From positions 1 through 18,931 of the forward strand of contig SKXR01000290.1 in NCBI GenBank assembly GCA_007128275.1: a stretch of DNA of 18,931 nucleotides, in the 5' to 3' direction. How positions within the stretch are numbered: position 1 is the stretch's first letter; the number at the start of each line of letters is the position of its first letter. The position numbers and the translations under genes were made by a program. This document shows, one piece after another, positions 12,930 through 18,931 of this stretch. Below the pieces are notes generated by a model that saw only the letters and a program-made list of their open reading frames with translations, searched no databases and had not been told where the DNA came from. The DNA is from Kiritimatiellia bacterium. GTDB taxonomy: Bacteria; Verrucomicrobiota; Kiritimatiellia; SLAD01.

Positions 12930-15635
12930 TCAGCCTTCCGACTTCGGGACCTGCTCGCATTCGGAAAGGGTTTCGATCAGCTTCTCGAGCTTGTCGCTCT
13001 TCTCCAACAGACTCTTCTTCCGCTCTTCCTGCTGCTCGATCACGTGTTTAGGCGCCTTGTTGACAAAATCCATGTTGCCCAATTTGCGGGTCACTTTCTG
13101 CAGGTCCGCGGCGACTTTGTCCTGTTGTTTCGTGAGCTTCTTGACCTCTTCGCCCACGTCGATCAATCCGGACACCGGCATGTACACGGCGCCGAGCTGG
13201 CTGATGGCGCTGGGCATGGCGCGCGGCGGTGTGAAGTGCCGATCAAGCGTAATCTTTTTGGCACAAAGCAACGAGGCGATGGATAGCTCATCGCTGGCCA
13301 GCCGCTTTTCATAGCGCTCATTCGAAGGCCGGATCATCAAGTCGACTTCCTGGCGGGGCGGCAACCCATAATCAGCACGCAGTTGGCGGGCCACACGGAT
13401 CAGATCATGCTTCGCGTCCACATAGGAAACAACCGAGGCATTCACGCCCCACTCGTCCATTTCTTCGATATCCCGGGCTTTCGGCCAAGGCGCGATCATG
13501 ACACTTTCGCTGAGGCGGGTATACCCCATGCCGTGCCACAACTCCTCGGTGATAAAGGGCATGAGCGGATGCAAGAGGCGTAACGCGTTGGAATACACAT
13601 AGTGCATGACCTTCAATACCTGGTCGCGCTGCGCCTGGTCATCGCCATACAGAATCGGCTTGGAATATTCCACATACCAATCGCAGTACTGATGCCACAG
13701 GAAGTCATAGATGCTTCGCGCGTAGTCGTTGAAGCGGAAGCGTTCGAGATTCTCCGTGCACGACGCCATGGTCTCGTGCAGCTTGGCCAGCACATGCTGG
13801 TCATCGGCGCTCAGCAAGGCCGGATCAAATTGCGGTTCGGCGAAATCGTCCGACGCCGTCGCACCGTGCATTTGCATGAAACGCGCGGCATTCCATAGTT
13901 TTGTGCCGAAGTTCCGGCCGATCTCGAATTTTTCGTCGGACAACTGAACATCCGTACCCGTCGCGGAAAGCATCATCAAGCTGAAACGCAACGCGTCGGC
14001 GTTGTATTTGTCGACAATGGTCAACGGATCAATGGAATTGCCGAGGCTCTTGCTCATCTTTCGGCCGACATCGTCGCGGACCGTGCCGTGAATATAGACA
14101 TGCGTGAACGGGATATCGTCCATGCATTCCAGGCCGGCCATCACCATGCGGGCCACCCAAAAGAAAATAATCTCCGAAGCCGTGGATAACGTGTTGGTCG
14201 GATAATAGAAATCGAGATCGTCGCTCTGTTCGGGCCAACCGAACACGCTGAACGGCCACAGCCACGAGGAGAACCAGGTGTCGAGCACATCTTCGTCCTG
14301 GCGGATCGTCGCGCCGCCGCATTGCGGGCACGTGACCGGGACGTCGCGCGCGGCCCATTCGTGTTCGCAGTCGTTGCAGTAAAAAACGGGGATCCGATGG
14401 CCCCACCAAATCTGCCGCGAGATGCACCAATCGCGGATATTCTCCATCCATTCCGCGTACACTTTTGTCCAGCGTTCCGGTACGAATTGGACCTTGTCTT
14501 CCTTGACGACTTCCAGTGCCGGGCGCGCGAGCGGTTTCATTTTCACGAACCATTGCGGCGAGAGGCGCGGCTCCACGACGGCATGACACCGGTAACAATG
14601 GCCCACGGCGTGCGGATGCGGATCGACGCGTTCGAGCAAACCTTCCCGCTTGAGCTGTTCCAAGATCTGTTCGCGACATTGGAACCGATCCATACCCTGA
14701 TAGGGGCCGGCCTCGGCGTTCATGTACCCGTCAATATCCATCACGTTGATGGTCGGCAAACCATGGCGTTGGCCCAATTCAAAATCGTTGGGATCGTGGG
14801 CGGGCGTGACTTTGACCACGCCGGTACCGAATTCCGGATCGACGAAATCATCTTCCACCACGGTCAGTTCGCGCTTCAGCACGGGCAACAACACCTTCTT
14901 CCCGACCAGCTCGCGGTACCGGTCGTCGCGCGGATTGATGGCCACGGCCACATCGCCCAGCAGCGTTTCCGGCCGGGTCGTGGCGACCAACACATAGTCC
15001 TTCTTGCGTCCGCCCTTGATCGGATAGCGAATGTAATACAGCTTGCCGTCCACAGACCGGTGTTCGCTCTCCTCATCGGAAAGCGCCGTTTGGCAACGCG
15101 GACACCAGTTGATGATGTAATTGCCGCGGTAAATCAGCCCCTTGTCATACAGGCGAACGAACACTTCCGTGACGGCACGGCTGAGCCCTTCGTCCATCGT
15201 GAACCGTTCGCGTTCCCAATCGCAGGACGCGCCGATGCGCATCAATTGGCCCTTGATGGTGTTTCCGTACTCCTCGCGCCATTTCCAAACGCGTTCAACA
15301 AACGCTTCACGGCCGAGATCGTCGCGGGTCTTCCCTTCCTTGAGTAAGTCGCGTTCCACGACATTTTGCGTGGCGATCCCCGCGTGGTCCGTGCCCGGCA
15401 CCCACACGGTGTTGTATCCTTGCATGCGTCGCCAACGGACCAGCACGTCCTGGATCGTGTTGTTCAACGCGTGCCCCATATGCAGGATGCCCGTGACGTT
15501 GGGCGGCGGGATCACCACACAATAGGGCGTACCGCCTTTGGACGCGTCGTTATGGAAATAGCCGCGTTCCATCCACCACGCGTACCACTTCTCCTCGACG
15601 GACTTCGCATCGTAGGTCTTGCTGAGTTCAGTCAT
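12930..15635 (-). CDS. valS: Valine--tRNA ligase
   Basis: This class I synthetase charges tRNA-Val with valine in the cytosol. With the ATG at 15635 (MTELSKTYDAKSVEEKWY) it has 901 residues, the normal size; GGGA lies upstream, and an earlier ATG at 15650 is less likely. Motifs are PPPNVTGILHMGH (43-55, the HIGH signature), the CP1 editing region (TTRPETLLGDVAVAINP, 219-235, and TPAHDPNDFELG), KMSKSLGN (526-533), and four CxxC-type pairs near 178, 347, 420 and 436 that suggest zinc-binding knuckles. The last 70 residues are a charged coiled coil (LTKQQDKVAADLQKVTRKLG onward), the tRNA-binding arm found in ValRS and not in IleRS. It follows cimA by 39 bases and is last in the lysC-cimA-valS row. 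Confidence 0.97.
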   Translation of the reverse strand: MTELSKTYDAKSVEEKWYAWWMERGYFHNDASKGGTPYCVVIPPPNVTGILHMGHALNNTIQDVLVRWRRMQGYNTVWVPGTDHAGIATQNVVERDLLKEGKTRDDLGREAFVERVWKWREEYGNTIKGQLMRIGASCDWERERFTMDEGLSRAVTEVFVRLYDKGLIYRGNYIINWCPRCQTALSDEESEHRSVDGKLYYIRYPIKGGRKKDYVLVATTRPETLLGDVAVAINPRDDRYRELVGKKVLLPVLKRELTVVEDDFVDPEFGTGVVKVTPAHDPNDFELGQRHGLPTINVMDIDGYMNAEAGPYQGMDRFQCREQILEQLKREGLLERVDPHPHAVGHCYRCHAVVEPRLSPQWFVKMKPLARPALEVVKEDKVQFVPERWTKVYAEWMENIRDWCISRQIWWGHRIPVFYCNDCEHEWAARDVPVTCPQCGGATIRQDEDVLDTWFSSWLWPFSVFGWPEQSDDLDFYYPTNTLSTASEIIFFWVARMVMAGLECMDDIPFTHVYIHGTVRDDVGRKMSKSLGNSIDPLTIVDKYNADALRFSLMMLSATGTDVQLSDEKFEIGRNFGTKLWNAARFMQMHGATASDDFAEPQFDPALLSADDQHVLAKLHETMASCTENLERFRFNDYARSIYDFLWHQYCDWYVEYSKPILYGDDQAQRDQVLKVMHYVYSNALRLLHPLMPFITEELWHGMGYTRLSESVMIAPWPKARDIEEMDEWGVNASVVSYVDAKHDLIRVARQLRADYGLPPRQEVDLMIRPSNERYEKRLASDELSIASLLCAKKITLDRHFTPPRAMPSAISQLGAVYMPVSGLIDVGEEVKKLTKQQDKVAADLQKVTRKLGNMDFVNKAPKHVIEQQEERKKSLLEKSDKLEKLIETLSECEQVPKSEG

Positions 15636-15674
15636 GGGTTCCCGTTCCATACACGATGACCGGTTCAATTGCTC

Positions 15675-17270
15675 TCATGCGTCCCCTGCTTTTTCCTGCT
15701 GTTCGTCCAGGAACATCTTGTACTCCACGCTGTCGACCAGCGCTTCCCAGGACGCCTCGATGATATTTTCGGAGACGCCGACCGTGCTCCAGCTTTCCTT
15801 GCCGTCGCTGGATTCGATCAACACGCGCGTCTTGGCGGCGGTATGCTCTTCCGGATCGAGGATACGCACCCGGTAATCCGTGAGGTAGACATCGGCGATC
15901 TGCGGATAAAACCGGATCAGCGCCCTGCGCAAAGCGCCGTCGAGCGCGTTGACGGGGCCGTCGCCTTCCGCCACGGTATGCTCCACCTCGCCGTCCACCG
16001 TGAGCTTCACGGTCGCCTCGCTGCGGCATGGACTGGCGTGATCGTTCTTCTCGACGATGACGCGGAATCCTTCCAGCCCGAAGAACGGACGATGCGCCTT
16101 CAACACTTTCTGGATCAACAGTTTGAACGACGCCTCGGCGGCCTCGAATTCATAGCCTTCCTTCTCCAGCCGTTCCAGCTCGCGCAGAATCTCTTTCACT
16201 TCCGGCGACGACTTATCCATGCTCAGATTCATTTCGACGGCCTTGAGAAACACGTTGCTCGCGCCCGACAATTCCGAGATGAGGATGCGGCGCTTGTTGC
16301 CCACCTGTTCCGGCTCGATATGCTCGAAACTCTGCGGGTTCTTTCGTATGCCGTCCACGTGCATGCCCGCCTTGTGCGCGAATGCGCTGTCGCCGATAAA
16401 CGCCGCTTTCTGCCACGGGCGCTGGTTGGCGAGCTCGTTGATGAATTGCGAGACGTCACGCAGTTGCTTGAGCGATTCCTTCCCGTCGCGCAGGGCGGCG
16501 CACCCCATCTTCAGCATCAGGTTGGGGATGATGGACACCAGGTTGGCGTTGCCGCACCGTTCACCGAATCCGTTGATGGTTCCCTGCACATGCACGGCGC
16601 CGGCGCGCACGGCTTCGAGCGAATTGGCCACGCCCAACTCGGAATCGTTGTGGGTATGAATGCCGAGCGGCGTCTCAAACTTCGTCCCCAGATCCAGAAT
16701 GACGGCATGAACCTCGTGCGGCAATGTGCCGCCGTTGGTGTCGCACGGCACGAGCATATCCGCGCCGGCTTCGGCGGCGGCGCGCAAGGTGGCCACGGCG
16801 TATTCCGGGTCGTCCTTGTATCCGTCAAAGAAATGTTCCGCGTCGTAGATGACTTCCTTGCCGCGTTCCTTGAAATACCGGACGGTGTCGGCGATCATCG
16901 CGAGGTTTTCTTCCGGCGTCGTGCGCAGCACGTCGCGCACGTGCAGCTTCCAACTCTTGCCGAAGAACGTCACCACGGGCGTGTCGGCCTCCATGAGCGC
17001 GAGCACCCCGGGATCTTCGCCGACCGCAATATGGGCGCGCCGCGTACTTCCAAAGGCCGCGATCTTGGCGTGGGACAAGTTCCTTTTTTTGATGTCGCGG
17101 AAGAACGCCATGTCTCTCGGGTTCGACGCGGCGTACCCGCCTTCGATATAGTCCACGCCGAACGCGTCCAGCCGCTCGGCCACACGCAACTTGCCGGTGG
17201 CGGAGAACGAAATGCCTTCCCCCTGAGTCCCGTCGCGGAGGGTTGTGTCGTATATGGCTATTTTCTTCAT
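15675..17270 (-). CDS. cimA: (R)-citramalate synthase
   Basis: CimA condenses pyruvate and acetyl-CoA to citramalate, the entry to isoleucine without threonine deaminase. The ATG at 17270 (MKKIAIYDTTLRDGTQGEG) matches the family start and gives 531 residues. Motifs are the DTTLRDGTQGEG active-site loop (8-19), GGYAASNPRD (44-53), YDAEHFFDGY (142-151), the metal ligands in GIHTHNDSELGVANS (203-217) and GTINGFGERCGNANL (230-244). The C-terminal LeuA-type dimer domain (about 390-531) usually binds the feedback inhibitor, isoleucine. The EHFFDG segment and overall length separate it from 2-isopropylmalate synthase and homocitrate synthase, which are the alternatives. lysC ends 73 bases upstream, and that gap holds a repeat-like hairpin. 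Confidence 0.93.
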   Translation of the reverse strand: MKKIAIYDTTLRDGTQGEGISFSATGKLRVAERLDAFGVDYIEGGYAASNPRDMAFFRDIKKRNLSHAKIAAFGSTRRAHIAVGEDPGVLALMEADTPVVTFFGKSWKLHVRDVLRTTPEENLAMIADTVRYFKERGKEVIYDAEHFFDGYKDDPEYAVATLRAAAEAGADMLVPCDTNGGTLPHEVHAVILDLGTKFETPLGIHTHNDSELGVANSLEAVRAGAVHVQGTINGFGERCGNANLVSIIPNLMLKMGCAALRDGKESLKQLRDVSQFINELANQRPWQKAAFIGDSAFAHKAGMHVDGIRKNPQSFEHIEPEQVGNKRRILISELSGASNVFLKAVEMNLSMDKSSPEVKEILRELERLEKEGYEFEAAEASFKLLIQKVLKAHRPFFGLEGFRVIVEKNDHASPCRSEATVKLTVDGEVEHTVAEGDGPVNALDGALRRALIRFYPQIADVYLTDYRVRILDPEEHTAAKTRVLIESSDGKESWSTVGVSENIIEASWEALVDSVEYKMFLDEQQEKAGDA

Positions 17271-17289
17271 GGTCTGCCCGTTCGGTCTT

Positions 17290-17340
17290 TTGGGCGGAGC
17301 GGGTCGGCCGGAGCCTCGCCTTCCATCCCTCGTTCCTTTC
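17290..17340. repeat. GC-rich hairpin in the lysC-cimA gap, possible dispersed repeat
   Basis: GGCGGAGC (17293-17300) can pair imperfectly with GCCTCGCC (17312-17319), and TCCCTCGTTCC follows. The GGGCGGAGC and TCGTTCC words are shared with the tandem element between argB and argD, so this may be a relative of that family. The similarity is short and may be chance. Confidence 0.35.
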
Positions 17341-17343
17341 CCG

Positions 17344-17838
17344 CTACGAGGCGGGCTTACTGTTCTTATCCAACTCAAAGGCTTGGTGCAGCACCTGCAT
17401 GGCCTCGTCGGCGTAGGCGCTGCGGATCACGACCGAGATCTTGATTTCGGACGTCGAAATCATTTCGACGTTGATCTTGTGTTCGGACAACGCCTCAAAC
17501 ATCTGGTACGCGATACCGGAATGACTGCGCATCCCGACACCGACAATACTGATCTTCGCGATGTCCACGTCGTAGATCGCGCCCGCGGCCCCGACCGCTT
17601 CGAGCAGGCCGTCCACCGCGCTGCGCGTCCGGTTGATTTCGTCCCGCGGCACCGTAAAGGTCATATCCGTATGGCCTTGTTCGCTGACGTTCTGAACGAT
17701 CATGTCCACGTTCACATTGGCCGCGGCCAGCTCCTTGAAGAGCGTCGCCGCCACGCCGGGCCGGTCCGGCACCCGTTGAATGGTCACCTTTGCCTGATTC
17801 TTATCCGCCGCCACGCCTCGTACCACTATATGTTCCAT
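17344..17838 (-). CDS. lysC: Aspartate kinase beta subunit from an internal in-frame start
   Basis: The ATG at 17838 (codon 247 of lysC, MEHIVVRG) is preceded by GAGGTG with a 6-base spacer. It would yield a 164-residue protein consisting only of the two ACT domains. In B. subtilis aspartokinase II and in Corynebacterium LysC a beta subunit of this kind is made from the same position in the gene and forms alpha2beta2 enzyme carrying the effector sites. Expression here is inferred from the ribosome-binding site and homology of layout. Confidence 0.65.
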   Translation of the reverse strand: MEHIVVRGVAADKNQAKVTIQRVPDRPGVAATLFKELAAANVNVDMIVQNVSEQGHTDMTFTVPRDEINRTRSAVDGLLEAVGAAGAIYDVDIAKISIVGVGMRSHSGIAYQMFEALSEHKINVEMISTSEIKISVVIRSAYADEAMQVLHQAFELDKNSKPAS

Positions 17839-18576
17839 ATCTTCCACCTCTTCCTTTACAATCGTACCCGGCGTGCGATCAAAGCTGGTCAACACTTCCA
17901 GTTCCACGCCGTACTTCTTGGCAAACTCGACGGAACGGGACTGCAGGACCTTAGCACCCAGGCTGGCCAATTCCAACATTTCATCATAGGCGATGGAGTC
18001 CAGTTTCCTCGCCTGCTTTACAATACGCGGATCTGCCGTATACACGCCGTCCACGTCCGTGAAGATCTGACACCGATCGGCCTTCAACGCCGCCGCCAAC
18101 GCCACGGCCGTAGTATCCGACCCGCCGCGCCCGAGCGTGGCGATGTCCGCCGACGGCGCCAGCCCCTGAAACCCGCATACAATGACAATGCGCCCCTTTT
18201 CCAGGTTCGCCATGATGCGTTCCGGATTGATCGACATGATCTTCGCCTTGGTGTGCGAGGAATCCGTCGCAATACCCGCCTGCGGACCGGTCATCGATAC
18301 CGCTTCCGCGCCCATGGCGTGCAGGGCCATGGCCAGTATGGCCACGGAAATCTGTTCGCCGGTGGAAAGCAGCATGTCCATTTCCCGCGCGTCCGGTTGC
18401 GGATTGACCTGTTTCGACAGGTTAATGAGGTTATCCGTGGTCTTGCCCATCGCGCTGAGCACCACCACCACGGAATGCCCTTCCTGGGCCGTGTCATAGA
18501 CCCGTTGCGCCACCCGTTGCATGCATTCCGCGTCGGCCACGGAACTGCCTCCAAATTTCTGTACATAGATTGCCAT
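17344..18576 (-). CDS. lysC: Aspartate kinase (alpha subunit / full length)
   Basis: LysC phosphorylates aspartate, the first step toward lysine, methionine and threonine. The 410 residues hold a kinase domain (KFGGSSV, 7-13; STGEQIS, 71-77; GRGGSDTTAVALA, 149-161; TDVDGVYTADPR, 173-184) followed by two ACT domains (about 265-335 and 342-405). The second contains ISTSEIKIS, part of the usual lysine/threonine effector site, so feedback inhibition is expected. The length equals that of the B. subtilis aspartokinase II and Corynebacterium class, in which an internal start gives a separate beta subunit; that signal is present here too. AAGGAG overlaps the stop codon of the upstream gene, which ends 8 bases before this ATG, so translation is probably coupled. 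Confidence 0.97.
   Translation of the reverse strand: MAIYVQKFGGSSVADAECMQRVAQRVYDTAQEGHSVVVVLSAMGKTTDNLINLSKQVNPQPDAREMDMLLSTGEQISVAILAMALHAMGAEAVSMTGPQAGIATDSSHTKAKIMSINPERIMANLEKGRIVIVCGFQGLAPSADIATLGRGGSDTTAVALAAALKADRCQIFTDVDGVYTADPRIVKQARKLDSIAYDEMLELASLGAKVLQSRSVEFAKKYGVELEVLTSFDRTPGTIVKEEVEDMEHIVVRGVAADKNQAKVTIQRVPDRPGVAATLFKELAAANVNVDMIVQNVSEQGHTDMTFTVPRDEINRTRSAVDGLLEAVGAAGAIYDVDIAKISIVGVGMRSHSGIAYQMFEALSEHKINVEMISTSEIKISVVIRSAYADEAMQVLHQAFELDKNSKPAS
17845..17850 (-). promoter_or_regulatory. Internal ribosome-binding site in lysC
   Basis: On the minus strand GAGGTG is a 6-base match to the anti-Shine-Dalgarno region, 6 bases before the ATG at 17838. It is a better site than the one before the full-length lysC start (GGGAG one base away, or AAGGAG eleven bases away). 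Confidence 0.65.
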
Positions 18577-18584
18577 ACTCCCGC

Positions 18585-18931
18585 CTACTCCTTCCTCAAT
18601 ACATCCATCAACTCATCAACCCGGATCCGGCCCAGCGCCCCTGCCGCACAGGCCTGCTCATCCCAATGCCCCACCCCGTCGGGCTCAATGCCTTCGCCGG
18701 ACACGACGAACGGAACCGGATCCGGAATCGCACGCCCGTTTTTCGTCCATACCGCGCCGTCCGTCGATAACAATATCCGGAACGGCCGGTGCGCTTCGAG
18801 CAACGACAAGATCGGGCCCAGCACAGTATGGTCCAACAATTCCAATGCCCAAACCTTGTCCACCGCCGTCCCGTAGCGGCCGCCGCCATGCGGCGCCTCT
18901 ATATAGACGGTCAGATGATCATGCTCACGCA
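18585..18931 (-). CDS. ApgM-like phosphoglycerate mutase family protein, C-terminal part; metal ligands apparently lost
   Basis: The gene enters from the right edge. The last 114 residues are visible, from REHDHLTVYIEAP to LMDVLRKE. The pattern IEAP-x-GGGRYG, then KVWALELLDHTVLGPIL, DPVPFVV, WDEQACAAGALGRIRVDELM follows the C-terminal end of archaeal-type cofactor-independent phosphoglycerate mutase (ApgM, alkaline-phosphatase superfamily), a family that also contains proposed homoserine kinases. Where the family has EAPDEAGH this protein has EAPHGGGR, where it has DHPTP it has DGAVW, and the HT before DPVPF is missing. By my recalled alignment four of five metal ligands in this part are gone. 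lysC follows after 8 bases, which fits a role in the aspartate/threonine branch more than glycolysis. The start codon and N-terminal half are outside the window. Confidence 0.75.
   Translation of the reverse strand, partial: REHDHLTVYIEAPHGGGRYGTAVDKVWALELLDHTVLGPILSLLEAHRPFRILLSTDGAVWTKNGRAIPDPVPFVVSGEGIEPDGVGHWDEQACAAGALGRIRVDELMDVLRKE

Noticed and set aside
14322..15347. Plus-strand 341-codon frame within valS
   Set aside because: Antisense to conserved synthetase motifs; composition is that of a shadow frame.
17271..17378. N-terminal extension of cimA (36 codons) overlapping lysC
   Set aside because: Arg/Pro/Gly-rich and unlike the family; the DTTLRDG start is directly after the ATG at 17270.
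15669..18876. Plus-strand open frames of 591 and 543 codons over cimA and lysC
   Set aside because: Antisense shadows of strongly conserved genes; no ribosome-binding site or domain.

Overview
This is an almost gap-free stretch of GC-rich bacterial chromosome, mostly housekeeping and amino-acid biosynthesis. The best guess for the source is a member of the PVC group, possibly Kiritimatiellota. Three things point that way: (i) secreted proteins with a beta-helix-type N-terminus, a GPLAPPGAPAP-like leader and a C-terminal YRLE-type domain behind Ca2+-binding DSDGDG repeats; (ii) a plant/spirochaete-like phosphofructokinase; (iii) several intergenic word-like and hairpin repeats of a kind I associate with these genomes. 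This placement rests on memory of families, not on a search.

Layout. 1-1313: two secreted proteins on the minus strand (the first runs off the window edge) behind one promoter candidate. 1382-6256: minus-strand argJ-argB-argD-pfk, with argD and pfk one base apart, a tandem hairpin repeat between argB and argD, and no argC. 6282-7347: repeats and a stem-loop, then rpsI and rplM behind a near-consensus promoter. 7436-8197: two small membrane proteins of unknown function with their own promoter. 8279-11878: divergent from these, a 1199-residue YgfK-type flavin/iron-sulfur oxidoreductase on the plus strand, followed by an alpha/beta hydrolase. 12757-12929: the convergent gap, which holds a perfect 36-bp palindrome that looks like a two-way terminator. 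12930-18931: minus-strand [phosphoglycerate-mutase-like gene, cut by the window edge]-lysC-cimA-valS. No stretch longer than 300 bases lacks a gene. I saw no tRNA, rRNA, CRISPR, insertion sequence or phage gene.

How the genes fit together. ArgJ, ArgB and ArgD supply three steps of ornithine/arginine synthesis. LysC makes aspartyl phosphate, and the ApgM-like gene 8 bp upstream may belong to the same aspartate/threonine branch. CimA makes citramalate for isoleucine from pyruvate and acetyl-CoA, and ValS charges tRNA-Val. The right-hand cluster is therefore an aspartate/branched-chain amino-acid block.

Most worth a second look: the ApgM-like protein, which appears to have lost most metal ligands; a strong internal ribosome-binding site in lysC that should give a separate regulatory beta subunit; the stand-alone, long YgfK; and dispersed-type repeats that have entered coding or leader sequence. 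I found no clear new multi-gene system. The window is mainly conserved core with accessory edges.
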